A stretch of DNA of 34,505 bases from an uncultured Bacteroides sp. (GCA_947173895.1 CAMWGU010000028.1:1-34505); one strand, 5' to 3'; positions 16,979 through 26,643 are shown, counted from the stretch's first letter. Translations and numbers: made by a program. Notes: generated by a model not told the origin, from the sequence alone.

Positions 16979-17126
16979 AGAAAAAAAGGCTTTGGATGTT
17001 TTTTCTTCTTTTAAATAATTGTTCTTGGAAGGGCAAATAATCCTTTTTTGTAATACGTGTGTATCACTTTAGAAATATCCGTTGGCGGAGTTAAAAACGT
17101 GTATACCATTAAAAGAAACTGAAAAA

Positions 17127-17154
17127 GGGGGGGGCGGAGAAAGGTTGTTTCTCC
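17127..17154. other. G8 tract next to a short hairpin
   Basis: Eight consecutive G residues (17127-17134) follow five A residues, then GGAGAAA (17136-17142) pairs with TTTCTCC (17148-17154). The stretch lies between the GntR stop and the alkaline phosphatase start on the minus strand. On the minus strand it reads hairpin, C8, T5, so it might end the GntR transcript inefficiently. Confidence 0.4.
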
Positions 17155-17203
17155 TGTTTTATGTCGAGCTATATAAAGTGTGTCCGAAATCGTGACATTC
17201 TGG

Positions 17204-17932
17204 TTATCTCTCTGCTTCTATGGTATAAGTAAAACTATCTGCCCGATAATATCCTATATTATACTCAATAGGTTTTCCATTTATATCGTAAACAAATCTT
17301 TTTCTTATCAATATAGGGTCATTGGGGGATATATCTAGCTTGTCTGCAATTGTTTCTCCTGCCAGCCGTGCAGAAATTTCTTCTTTGCTGGTTTTTACAA
17401 TGATGTTATAGTTGTTTTCAAGAACTGTGTAAAGAGGCCGTGTAAAGTCTTCGTCACCGCTCAATGGAATTTCCGGATTAAAATAAGAGATGAAATAAAC
17501 AAAAGGATATTCTTTGTTACCCCGTACCCTCTCTAGTACCAAGCATTTATTTTTCTTTTCTGGACTGATATTGAAGAACGAACGTATTTCCTCCGTCAGT
17601 TTTCGGAAACAGACATGTAGTTCGAAGTTCTTTATTTCGATACCTAACATTTTCATTTCCTGTGAAAAACTCAACCAATTCTTTACTCCTCCGGTAATGC
17701 CTTTACGTACCACTTTGGTGCCATGGCCTTTTTTTCTGATTAACAATCCTTCGAACACCAGTTTGTTGATGGCTTGCCGCAAAGTGTTTCTAGAAATGTT
17801 TAATTGTTCAGATAGTGATACTTCATTAGGGAGCAATTTCCCATTTTTGTATTCCTCTGATTCTATCAGTTCTCTCAATACTTCTTCTGCCTGTATATGC
17901 AGTGGTTTGCCAGAGTTCGGATCTAATTTCAT
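17204..17932 (-). CDS. GntR/HutC-family transcriptional regulator (winged helix + UTRA)
   Basis: The 242-residue protein has an N-terminal winged helix-turn-helix (about 10-75: LHIQAEEVLRELIES...LPNEVSLSEQLNISRNTLRQAINKLVFEGLLIRKKGHGTKV) and a UTRA ligand-binding domain (about 95-235, ending KRFVYDINGKPIEYNIGYYRADSFTYTIE). UTRA regulators bind small sugars or phosphosugars and usually repress adjacent catabolic genes. It is transcribed divergently from the GH92-GH38 pair, so it was probably their regulator. Unlike those genes it is intact and of normal length. Bacteroidales mostly use SusR or hybrid two-component regulators for glycan loci, but GntR/UTRA control also occurs. Confidence 0.9.
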   Translation of the reverse strand: MKLDPNSGKPLHIQAEEVLRELIESEEYKNGKLLPNEVSLSEQLNISRNTLRQAINKLVFEGLLIRKKGHGTKVVRKGITGGVKNWLSFSQEMKMLGIEIKNFELHVCFRKLTEEIRSFFNISPEKKNKCLVLERVRGNKEYPFVYFISYFNPEIPLSGDEDFTRPLYTVLENNYNIIVKTSKEEISARLAGETIADKLDISPNDPILIRKRFVYDINGKPIEYNIGYYRADSFTYTIEAER

Positions 17933-17967
17933 GATTGGTTTTCTCTTTTTAAATTCATTGATGTCGG

Positions 17968-17975
17968 CAAATATA
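17968..17975 (-). promoter_or_regulatory. Promoter -7 box for the GntR regulator
   Basis: Minus-strand TATATTTG matches TAnnTTTG, 36 nt before the start codon. Confidence 0.6.
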
Positions 17976-18028
17976 GTTCTTTTTTTAAAAAAACATTCAA
18001 GTATATTTTGTTTTATTTATCAAGATTG

Positions 18029-18036
18029 TACCTTTG
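18029..18036 (+). promoter_or_regulatory. Promoter -7 box of the mannosidase transcript
   Basis: TACCTTTG matches TAnnTTTG, with TTTG at 18007-18010 18 bp upstream. It lies divergent to the GntR promoter and about 200 nt before the GH92 pseudogene, so the promoter seems preserved although the enzymes are not. Confidence 0.6.
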
Positions 18037-18060
18037 CACAAGTTGAATATATGTTCATAC

Positions 18061-18138
18061 ATGAAGATTGCTGTGAGTAAGAATGAAGTTCTTTTCTACA
18101 GGCATTTCGGAAATGAAGATGTAGAATTGGAATGGTAA
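18061..18138 (+). CDS. Possible 25-aa leader peptide
   Basis: An ATG 24 bp after the -7 box opens 25 codons (MKIAVSKNEVLFYRHFGNED..., ending LEW) before TAA. TTCTACA (18094-18100) and TGTAGAA (18120-18126) inside it form a perfect 7-bp inverted repeat. It may be a leader peptide, the remnant of a deleted first gene of the locus, or chance. No similarity is recognised. Confidence 0.25.
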   Translation: MKIAVSKNEVLFYRHFGNEDVELEW

Positions 18139-18236
18139 TTGTGTTTTGTTGATTATTTGTTTGAATATACTAGAATATTGCCTATTGAGTTGTATATAGC
18201 ACTTTTTTTAGGATGATAATAAAACGGTTTCCATAG

Positions 18237-20516
18237 ATAAATATCAAATTTTTTCTTTGTTGCTTGGTGTCTGTCTTTCGGATAAATGCGAAAGATAAGG
18301 AGCCGGTAGATTATGTGGATTGTTTTATCGGAACTTCTAACTCCCGATGGATGTTGGGACCCTATGCACAAGCTCCATTCGGTATGGTACAGATAGGCCC
18401 CGACAATCAAGGCAATCGCTGGATGGGTGGATATGAATATGCTATAAATAGTGTGTCGGCGTTTAGTCATATTCATGCCTGGACCATGGGCGGACTTTCG
18501 ATGATGCCTGCCACGGCCGATTTTACGATTGAAAATCCTGGGCCGGATTCTCCTTACAAAGGAGCGAATGCCGGATATCATTCTCGTATTTTGAAGGAAA
18601 CGGAGAAAGCGTATCCTGGATATTATGAGGTGGAATTGTATGACCATCAGGTAAAGGCAGCTATGACGGCTACCACCCGTTGTAGTTTTCAGAGATATAA
18701 TTTCCCCGCTTGTGAGGATGCTCGGGTGTTGATAGACCTTTTGTTTCCCACCGAATGGGATTATGGTTTTTCTGTGAAAGATGCTGAGATCAGAAGGGTG
18801 AGTGATACACAAGTGGAAGGTTATGCCCAATGTGTTTCGGGAGCTTGGAGTAGCTGGAATGATTGGACACTTTATTTCTCCATACGTTTTAGTAAGCCGT
18901 TCTTGTCATTTAATGGTTGGAACGATAAGGGGATACATGAGAATGTAAATGAAATAAAGGGAGCGGGAGAAACTGGTGCTTATGTAACTTATAAGACGTA
19001 TGATAACGAAGAAGTGTTGGTTCAGACCGGACTTTCGCTGGTAAGTTTGGAAGGTGCCCGTCTGAATTTGGAAAAGGAATTGAAAACACCGTTTGGATGG
19101 GACTTTATCACTTGCGTACAAAGCAATCGTCAGGTTTAGAACAATTTGTTGGGAAGAATAAAAGTGGGAGGTGGAACGGAACAGGATAAACGTAAGTTTT
19201 ATACCAATTTATATAGGGCCTATGCAGGTAAACAAACTTGGAACGATGTGGACGGTAAGTACAGGGATGCTTGCGAGCAGGTGCAACAGCTTAAGGTCGG
19301 GCAATCGGTATATGGCGGCGATGCTTTTTGGAATACTTATTGGAATCTGAATGGTTTATGGTCCATCGTTTCGCCGGAAGTTATAGACAACTGGGTTACC
19401 ACTCAATAGGAAATGTATAAACATACCGGATGAACCAGTAAAGGACCTGCCGGCATTGAATATTCGGGCATAATGGAAGGCTCTCACGAACTGGCTTTGA
19501 TGGTAGCTGCCTATCAGAAAGGAATACGCAAGGACGGGGAAGCCATTTATGAGGCGGCGCATAAGATGGTGACGCAGCAAGGGGGCCGGCACGAGTGTGG
19601 AGGATGGTATGGGCAGATTGATTTGGATGCATACGATAGGTTTGGCTATATGCCCAGTGAAATCAATGTGGTATCTAAGACATTGGATTATGCATACGAT
19701 GACTTTTGTGTGGCACAGCTGGCTAAGGCTCTTGGTAAGAAGAAAGATGCGGCTTTTCTGGAAAAACGTTCCATGAATTACAAGAATGTCTTTCATCCGG
19801 AGTATAAGTATGTATGTAACAAAGATTCGCTAGGCAGTTGGGACACAGATTTTGATGTCTTTTCCAACAAGGGATTTATCGAAGGAAATTCTTGGCAGTA
19901 TTCTTGGTATGTGCCTCATGATATGGATGGCCTGATTAAATTGATCGGTAAAGAAAAAGCGTTGGAACGTTTGTCTTCCGGATTTGAAAAAGCCAGGAAA
20001 CATCATTTTGCCGCCCATGTGTTCGATCGTACCATGGGACAGTCGGCCGAATTTTATATCAATCAGGGAAATGAAGTGAACATGAATGCCGCCTTTATCT
20101 TTAATTATTTGGGAAAACCGTCTTTGTGTCAGGATTATGTCCGGGCAATAGTGGATGAATATTATGGAAGTTCGCCTTATAAAGGGTGGGAAGGCGATGA
20201 AGACGAAGGACAGATGGGGGGATGGTTTGTGATGTCGGCCATGGGACTTTTTGAAATGGATGGGGGTGTTACGGCTGATTCGCAACTTGATCTGACCTCG
20301 CCGCTTTTCGAGAAGATTACCATTTCGCTTGATTCACGTTATTATAAAGGTAAGGAATTCGTTATTGAAGCGGTGAACAACTCATCGGACAACCGATATA
20401 TCAAGTCTGCCCGTCTCAACGGAAAACTGCTGAAAGGATTGCGGATTCCATTCAGTGCTATTGCCAATGGTGGTAAATTGGTATTGGAGATGACGGATGC
20501 TCCGGCATACGAATAG
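18237..20516 (+). pseudogene. GH92 alpha-mannosidase pseudogene (three in-frame stops)
   Basis: One continuous frame of about 760 codons, the usual GH92 length, encodes the family end to end: a signal-like N-terminus (IKFFLCCLVSVFRINA), the N-terminal domain starting VDYVDCFIGTSNSRW and PYAQAPFGMVQIGPDN, then GGDAFWNTYWNLNGLWS, GIEYSGIMEGSHE and the GWEGDEDEGQMGGWFVMSAMG motif. Intact members are Ca2+-dependent exo-alpha-mannosidases of N-glycans or mannan. Three codons are now stops with no frameshift: TAG 19137 (expected W in WNNLLGRIKV), TAG 19407 (expected L after VTTQ) and TGA 19431 (expected W in HTGWTSKGPAG). The codon where the signal peptide should start is ATA (18237), so the start also seems lost. 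A TTG at 18264 could start only a fragment. Confidence 0.9.
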
Positions 20517-20590
20517 TCTGTATAAGACATATCCGGGCAATACTGGTTACTTGAAAACATAATATATAAAAATAAAACTAATTGAATATC

Positions 20591-22889
20591 ATGAAAAAAC
20601 GATTAATGTTAGGCTTGCTTTTAGGAAGTCTCAGTGCATGGGGGACAGTCCGGCCGGATTTGCTGGATGTTCGGGTATGTGACCATTATAAGTACAGACA
20701 GGATAAGGAAGCCGGCCGTGAAATCTTTTTGTCTTATAGGGGGAGTAAAACAATGGATGGGGGCAAAGGTGGAAATACTTTCTAAAAAAGGAAATGAGAC
20801 CACTATCTTGCATACTAACCGACCGGACTCCATTCCAGTGTTGCTGTTGCCACAAATTGGCGTAGAGACAACCGATACCATTGTGGCCTGTCTACAGATA
20901 GGCGGAGAAAAAGTAACTCGCGAAGTGGTGGTGCCTGCCATGCGTCATTGGACGGTTTACATCTATCCCCATTCGCATGTGGATATAGGCTATACCAATA
21001 CGCAGGAAAACGTGGAATTCATTCATAAGCGTAATCTGGATGTGGCGATGGATTTGGCCGAAAGAACAGCCGATTATCCGGAGGATGCACGGTTTCGTTG
21101 GAATCCGGAAGTAACGTGGCCCATCGAACGCTATCTGAATAGCGAATCTCCCGAAAAGAAAAAAAGACTGGTTGAGGCCATACGGAAAGGGCATATCTCT
21201 GTCGATGCAGGTTATGTTAGCACTAACACCAGTGCAAGCAGTGACGAGGAACTGTTGCAGCTCTTCTCCTTTGGCAAGAAGATGGAGAAAGAGACCGGAA
21301 GAGCTGTGAAAACGATGGTTCAGGTGGATATTCCGTGAGTGTCGTGGGGTGTGGTCCCTGCCGCCAATCAGTTGGGCATTTTCTATTGCCTGTCTTTATT
21401 CAACGGATATGACCGGACGGGACTTTCTCCGGAGATGAGCTTTAAGCCTTTCTGGTGGATTGGGCCGGATGGTAAGTCGAAAGTATTGTTTTTGCAACCG
21501 GGAGCCTATACTCTGGGAACTTTGGCCAAAGGAAAATATTTCTGGCCCAAATTGGCAGGACAGCTGGATCGGGACAAATTGATTCCGGTGGTTCAGACAG
21601 ATTGTCCGCGAGAGAACTTCATTGATGCCTATCTGGCGGAAATGTTGCCCAAACTGGAAAAAGATAAAGACTATCCGTATGAGGTCTTTCCCATGACCTG
21701 GTGTATGGCCGATAATACACCTATTGATGTGGACTTGCCCGATGCAGTGAAAAGTTGGAATGAAGAATATGCCTATCCTCACGTACGGGATCTGTACGGC
21801 CACGGAAATGATGCAGGCGTTTGAAAAGTATGCCGACCGGCTACCTACTCTGCAAGGCGACTACACCGAATATTGGACCGACGGATTAGGTTCCAGCGCC
21901 GAGAAGACAGGGGAAAGCCGCGAAGTGAAAGACAAGCTGGTGCAGGCCGAAATTCTATGGAGCATGCTGAGCCCGGACCGAGAAGAACCTACAGCTCTGA
22001 TTGGAGAAGCCTGGCGTAATATTATTCTCAGTACGGAACATACCTGGGCTTATATGCAACCCGACCAACAGCCGATCAGTGACCAAATTCTGCAAACAAA
22101 GTTAGGATGTTTCGACAAGGCGAGAGAATTGACGGAGCAGGTGATGGACATGGCTTGCCAAACCATCGAAGATAAGAACTCGGATGTGCTTACGGTGTTC
22201 AATACCAATACGTGGGTGCAAAGCGGACTGGTTACTCTTTCGAAGGAAATAGCCGAAACCTATCAGTCATTGCAAGACGCGCAAGGGCAAGACATCGTGT
22301 GCCAGAAGCTATCTTTCGGCGAACTGGCCTTTTGGGCGGAAGATGTCCCGGCATTGGGCAGTAAGACATTCCGTCTGAAGAAGGAGGCACGACAGGGCAG
22401 GGTGCCCGAATCGGCAGCTATGGTCTTGGACAATGGCATAGTGAAAGTAGCGGTCGATCCGTCGACGGGAGATGTGACCAACTTAATATACAAAGGAGAA
22501 GAATTTGTCGATGCGGTTTCAAGTATCGTGTGCTTCCTCATATTGGTGCATACGATGTGGTTCGTTCTCACCGTTTTGCAATGGAGCAATATCGTCCGTT
22601 GATTGCGGTGCAGACCAAGAAAGCATTTAAATCCGCCAATCCGTTTTCTATAAAAGATAACGATAAAGTGGTGCTATCTAACTATCAGATACAGAATAAG
22701 GGAAAATCGCGTACCATCCGCCTGCTTTCTCTTTCGGAGCAAGATGAAAAGGTTTCCTTGCATTGGGAGAAGAAACAGCCTAAGGCCATTTATCGGAATG
22801 AAAACGGTAGGAAGGTGAAACTGTCGAACAAGAAACATCAAATTACAATCCCGGCTAAAGGCATCACCACGTTGCTGACAGAATGGTAA
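20591..22889 (+). pseudogene. GH38 alpha-mannosidase pseudogene (frameshifts, stop, internal deletion)
   Basis: A signal peptide (MKKRLMLGLLLGSLSAWG) begins the gene. The GH38 zinc motif PHSHVDIGYTNT, RWNPEVTWPIERYL, VQVDIP and SWGVVPAANQ are recognisable, as are CTATEMMQAFEKYADRLP and the C-terminal YRVLPHIGAYDVVRSHRF. Lesions: a five-G run at 20739-20743 with one G too many; TGA at 21336-21338 where Gly is expected, three codons after the Asp of VQVDIP (a likely nucleophile region); an extra G in GGG at 21787-21789; and a junction at about 22510-22518 where the start of the beta domain (GEEFVDAV) jumps to its end (FKYRVLPH), with several hundred residues missing. It lies 74 bp after GH92 and was probably co-transcribed to release alpha-mannose from the same glycan. 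Confidence 0.9.
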
Positions 22890-22895
22890 GAAAAG

Positions 22896-22939
22896 TTCCT
22901 GCTTCTTGTTGTAGGCAGAAACAGCATGAGCAGGAATTT
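22896..22939 (+). terminator. Hairpin after the GH38 pseudogene
   Basis: TTCCTGC (22896-22902) pairs with GCAGGAA (22930-22936), followed by TTT. The loop is long, so it is a weak terminator candidate 7 bp after the stop codon. Confidence 0.4.
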
Positions 22940-23079
22940 GCATTGGCTTATCGGCAGGATTATGGAACAGGCAATCTGCTTCTTGGCGTAAAAAGATTGT
23001 TTAGCGTAAATCCTCTCATAGCCGGATGAAAAACACTTCGTCTCCTGACGAATACTTGTTGCCGGCCGCTTGAATTCTT

Positions 23080-23161
23080 AAAACTCCGTCGGTGTTCTAA
23101 TGATTTCCGTCGGTATTCTTGTAAACACCGCCGGAGTTTACAAGAACACCGACGGAGTTTT
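23080..23161. repeat. Palindrome array 3: four CCGNCGG units, 21-bp period, nested inverted repeats
   Basis: CCGTCGG, CCGTCGG, CCGCCGG and CCGACGG occur exactly 21 bp apart. The outer arms, AAAACTCCGTCGGTGTTCT (23080-23098) and its exact complement at 23143-23161, form a perfect 19-bp inverted repeat, and an inner CTTGTAAAC/GTTTACAAG pair flanks unit 3. Units 1-2 are in one orientation and 3-4 in the other. It lies between the GH38 pseudogene (plus) and the convergent nrdG-side RNA (minus), starts with an A-run and ends with a T-run, so it could terminate transcription from both sides. The sequence differs from arrays 1 and 2 but the architecture is the same. Confidence 0.88.
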
Positions 23162-23434
23162 AGAAAATGAATAGGGCATGAACATCTTTATATAAGCCTC
23201 TCAAGAACTTTGCAAGCGGTTGAATCGCTATTAAAGATAGAAAATCCCTGGATACCAATATTTCAGAACTGTAACAAACACCATGCAGAACCCTAATGAA
23301 ACAATACTGGGCCACCATTTCGTTGGCAGGGAAAGGAATGCATTTGCTGAGTCATTTCGGACTGACCCGAAATATCCGTCGGCCCCTATCTTGTAGTGAA
23401 TGGAATGACAATTGTCTATTAAAGGTAAGGGCAT
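23162..23434. other. Intergenic stretch without a convincing gene
   Basis: No frame here has protein-like features. The interval separates array 3 from the 3' end of the small RNA candidate on the minus strand. Confidence 0.5.
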
Positions 23435-23755
23435 AAAAAAAGAGCGAAAGTTCTTTTGGCTGAACCCGCTCACCTCCTGAAGAACCCCCTCCATAAATGG
23501 GGTTCTTTTCGTCTCTCTCGTTTAAATTTTCAATTGCGTTATCCTTCTCTTCTCTTGTACCTAAAAACAACTCTTTTAATACCTGTGAAAACTAATTTCC
23601 TGAAAACTTTTTCTCTTCATTACCTTTACTTTTCTCTAATACCTTTTCTAATTAAATCTGTTTTTACCTAAATCTAATACCTTAATTATTCTAATCACTA
23701 TTATACCTATTCTTGTAATTTCCTTATAATAACTTCATCTCTAGTTTCACAACTA
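23435..23755 (-). ncRNA. Candidate small RNA, about 320 nt, unknown family
   Basis: The unit has its own promoter (minus-strand TACCTTTG at 23768-23761 with TTG 19 bp upstream) and a terminator (GAGCG..GTTC / GAAC..CGCTC between 23471 and 23442, then seven T). Between them the first about 200 nt are purine-rich and stop-dense in the frames I checked, and carry seven copies of AGGTA (plus-strand TACCT at 23558, 23580, 23621, 23640, 23665, 23678, 23704), often extended to AGGTATTA. Next come a hairpin (AAGAACCCC / GGGGTTCTT, 23507-23480), the unpaired AGGAGGTGA (23478-23470) and the terminator hairpin. It follows nrdG on the same strand. It does not show the conserved cores of tmRNA, SRP RNA or RNase P RNA; 6S RNA cannot be excluded. 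Confidence 0.55.
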
Positions 23756-23760
23756 CGCTG

Positions 23761-23768
23761 CAAAGGTA
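23761..23768 (-). promoter_or_regulatory. Promoter -7 box of the small RNA candidate
   Basis: Minus-strand TACCTTTG matches TAnnTTTG, and TTG (plus CAA at 23788-23790) lies 19 bp upstream as a -33 element. The predicted start is about 23755. Confidence 0.65.
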
Positions 23769-23865
23769 CGGCTTTTTAGCATATTGGCAAGTAAATAGAT
23801 GCTGAAAAACATAAAAAAGAGTAAATTCATGATATATATCAAGGAATACCGTTCTTTTTCATTTT

Positions 23866-24324
23866 CTATCGCACATGAATGATGCGTTGGTTGCTGCTTC
23901 CTCTGAATTCCAGATACGGGGAATATAAGTCGGCTTCAAAGCGTCCGTCCACTATGACATCTACATAGTTCAGTATCGGTCTCAACAGATCGTTGCTTTG
24001 TATTTGTTCGAATGTATATCCCGTATAGCACCAGATGTTCTGTTTGGTGCATTCTTTGATTCGTTTAGCCAGTTGTAGGAATTCCTGTGGATGATATAGC
24101 GGGTCTCCGCCCGAAAAGGTGACCCCGTCCAGCAGCGGATTGGCATTTATTTCGCCGATGATGCTTTCCACTTTCTCTGGTGTGAGCGGCGTGCCCGCCG
24201 ATGGGTTCCATGATTCCGGATTCTGGCAACCTCGGCAATGATGGCGGCATCCGGCCAAATAGATGGAATAGCGGATGCCTTCACCATCGACTATTGTTTC
24301 GGGATAGGTAAATAACAAGTTCAT
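23866..24324 (-). CDS. nrdG: Anaerobic ribonucleotide reductase activating protein
   Basis: The 152-residue radical-SAM protein has the NrdG cluster motif C26-RHH-C30-RG-C33 (CxxxCxxC) for a 4Fe-4S cluster and the [13 protein letters not shown] segment (about 68-80) that binds S-adenosylmethionine. It abstracts hydrogen from the glycine of NrdD to install the glycyl radical. The length is standard. It starts 5 bp after the nrdD stop, so the two form an operon, controlled by the riboswitch at 26644-26810. Confidence 0.96.
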   Translation of the reverse strand: MNLLFTYPETIVDGEGIRYSIYLAGCRHHCRGCQNPESWNPSAGTPLTPEKVESIIGEINANPLLDGVTFSGGDPLYHPQEFLQLAKRIKECTKQNIWCYTGYTFEQIQSNDLLRPILNYVDVIVDGRFEADLYSPYLEFRGSSNQRIIHVR

Positions 24325-24329
24325 GCTGA

Positions 24330-26618
24330 TTATCCATGTTTTACCCGATCACGTTCCTCTGCGCGTTTTGCCGAATTCCAAGTACTGAGATCGCCTGTCA
24401 GATAACCTGTTATGCGGCGCATGCGCATGATGCTTTCACTCCGGCATACCGGGCATTTGTCGTATATTACTCCTTTGTAGCCACATGCTTGGCAAGTATC
24501 TACAGGATGGTTGATAGAGCCGTATCCGATTCCTTCGTCATGCATCACCTTTACGATTTTGGCTATAGACTTTACGTTTTTCTGAGCTTCTCCGTCCAGT
24601 TCCACGTAGGTGATGTGTCCGCCGCGGGTAATGGCATGGAAAGGGGCTTCTCGCTTTATCTTTTCGGTAATGGTGATGGGGTCTTTCACATCCACATGGA
24701 ATGAATTTACATAATAATCGTTGTCTGTCACTCCGGGGATAACACCATATTTGCGGCGATCCATGCGGGTGAAACGTCCGGCCAGTCCTTCGGCTGGGGT
24801 GGCGAGTACGGAATAATTCAATTGATATTTCTGTTTGTATTCGTCCACTACTTTGTTCATTTCCGTAACGGCCTCGAACAATGTATTCCATGCTTTGGGA
24901 TTATGTCCGTGACCTTCTCCATACAGGGCCACCATGGCGTTGTGTCCGCCCAGAAAACCAATGCCCAGTGTGCCTTGGCGTAATACGTCTCCTACCTGTT
25001 CGTTGGGAGACAGTTTTCCTCCGCCTTTCCATACATTGTTGCCCATCATGAAGGGGAATTGGCGTGCTAGAGCCGTACGTTGGTATTGATAGCGTGTGTA
25101 CAGCTGTTCTGCAATGAGCTCGGCTGTTGTGTGTACGCTGTTTATGAAGATTTCCTTTGCTTTCTTCTCTATGGCCTCTTTTCCGTTCGCTTCTTCTTGT
25201 TTTTCTGCCTGAATGCGTGCTTCGATAGCCAGTCGTGGCATGTTCATGGTAGTGAATGACAGGTTGCCCCGGCCGAGCGAGGTTTTTTCACCTGCCACGT
25301 TCTCGAATACGCGGGTGCGGCATCCCATGGTTGCCAGTTCATAGCGATAGCGTTTGGGATCGTTGATGTCCCATTTCTCGTTCTTGTTGTAAGGAGTGTC
25401 CAGAAACATAAAGTTCGGAAACAGGGCCTTGGCCGTGGTTCGGCAGGCTTTCAGGAACAAGTCGAAGTTGGGTGCCTGAAACTTCATGTTGCCTTCCAGG
25501 GCCGCTTCAAAGTTTTCCATGGCTTTTTGGTAGTCTTCTTCTGAATAAGATACTCCGTCCTTTATTTTAAATATCTGTATCGGGAAAACAGGTACTTCGC
25601 CGCGGGTGCCCAATCCTTCGATGGTTGCTTTCAGCAGTTCTTCTATCACCATGCGTCCTTCGGGAGAAGTATCTGTTCCGTAATTGATGGAACTGAATAC
25701 CACCTGATTCCCTCCTCGCGAATGCATCGTGTTCAGGTTATGTATGAATCCCTCCATGGCCTGGTGGGTATCTTTGCGTGTCATAGCATTGGCTTTTTCT
25801 TCAATTTTCCGGAGGGCTTCTGCGTTCGGTTCTTTTCCTTCTATTTCTATATAGAAGTCGGTCAGGCTTTTCAAATGTTTACGGTAAGTTTTCCGTACTC
25901 CTTCCGCCATAAAGAAGTCGAAGGCGGGAATGGCCTGTCCGCCATGTTGCTCATTCTGGTTTGTCTGGAAAATGATAGTGGCCAGGGTGGCATAGCTTTG
26001 GATGGACTGAGGAGTGCGGATACTTCCGTTTTTGGTGCGGAAGCCGCGTTCGAACAGGTCATCCAGGTCATATTGGATGCAAGTGGTAGTCTTGGTGGGA
26101 TAATAGTCCAAGTCATGTATATGGATGTCACCCATTTGATGTGCTTCTGCATACTTTTTGGGTAGCAGGTATCGGTAGGTATAATCTTTGGTGACTTCCG
26201 AGGCGAATGTCATCATTTGTCCGGCTGGGGTGTGGCTGGACATATTGGCATTACTCAGATTGACATCGTTTTTGTCAATGGCCACAATGCCGTCCATGAT
26301 ATGCTTCATCTGCGTTTTACGGTCGCGTTCCGTGTTTCTCCATTCGCGGTAGATGATATATTTCTTGGCCACTTCGGGGTATGTTCTCATCAGCTCTTTT
26401 TCAACCAGATCTTGAATATCTTCCACACCGATGGTGGGGGAAGCGAAATGGTTGATAACCTGCATGGTGATGTCGGCAATTTGTTTATCCTTATTGTCGA
26501 TTCCGCAGGCATGGAATGCCTTGCCTATGGCGTTCTTGATTTTGCTGATGGAAAAGTCTTCCCGCTTTCCATCTCGCTTGATGATACAAATCTCGGCGTA
26601 ATTCATTGTTGAAAACAT
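24330..26618 (-). CDS. nrdD: Anaerobic ribonucleoside-triphosphate reductase (class III)
   Basis: The 762-residue enzyme reduces ribonucleoside triphosphates to deoxyribonucleotides without oxygen, using formate. It has an N-terminal ATP-cone (about 5-95, [26 protein letters not shown]), the NrdD barrel with [29 protein letters not shown] and [19 protein letters not shown], a zinc site ([17 protein letters not shown], near 716-732) and the glycyl radical loop [10 protein letters not shown] near the C-terminus. A second possible ATG lies 4 codons in (26606). A cobalamin riboswitch precedes it, implying repression when B12 is available, as expected in a cell that also has a B12-dependent class II enzyme elsewhere. 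Confidence 0.96.
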   Translation of the reverse strand: MFSTMNYAEICIIKRDGKREDFSISKIKNAIGKAFHACGIDNKDKQIADITMQVINHFASPTIGVEDIQDLVEKELMRTYPEVAKKYIIYREWRNTERDRKTQMKHIMDGIVAIDKNDVNLSNANMSSHTPAGQMMTFASEVTKDYTYRYLLPKKYAEAHQMGDIHIHDLDYYPTKTTTCIQYDLDDLFERGFRTKNGSIRTPQSIQSYATLATIIFQTNQNEQHGGQAIPAFDFFMAEGVRKTYRKHLKSLTDFYIEIEGKEPNAEALRKIEEKANAMTRKDTHQAMEGFIHNLNTMHSRGGNQVVFSSINYGTDTSPEGRMVIEELLKATIEGLGTRGEVPVFPIQIFKIKDGVSYSEEDYQKAMENFEAALEGNMKFQAPNFDLFLKACRTTAKALFPNFMFLDTPYNKNEKWDINDPKRYRYELATMGCRTRVFENVAGEKTSLGRGNLSFTTMNMPRLAIEARIQAEKQEEANGKEAIEKKAKEIFINSVHTTAELIAEQLYTRYQYQRTALARQFPFMMGNNVWKGGGKLSPNEQVGDVLRQGTLGIGFLGGHNAMVALYGEGHGHNPKAWNTLFEAVTEMNKVVDEYKQKYQLNYSVLATPAEGLAGRFTRMDRRKYGVIPGVTDNDYYVNSFHVDVKDPITITEKIKREAPFHAITRGGHITYVELDGEAQKNVKSIAKIVKVMHDEGIGYGSINHPVDTCQACGYKGVIYDKCPVCRSESIMRMRRITGYLTGDLSTWNSAKRAEERDRVKHG

Positions 26619-26643
26619 TAATTGTTAATTAAAATACTAAGTT

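Noticed and set aside
17204-22889. Complete polysaccharide utilization locus with SusC/SusD
   Set aside because: No SusC/SusD-like genes are present here; only a regulator and two mannosidase pseudogenes are seen.
23352-23570. 72-codon minus-strand frame across the small RNA candidate
   Set aside because: It runs through both hairpins and the T-run terminator and has no protein-like composition.
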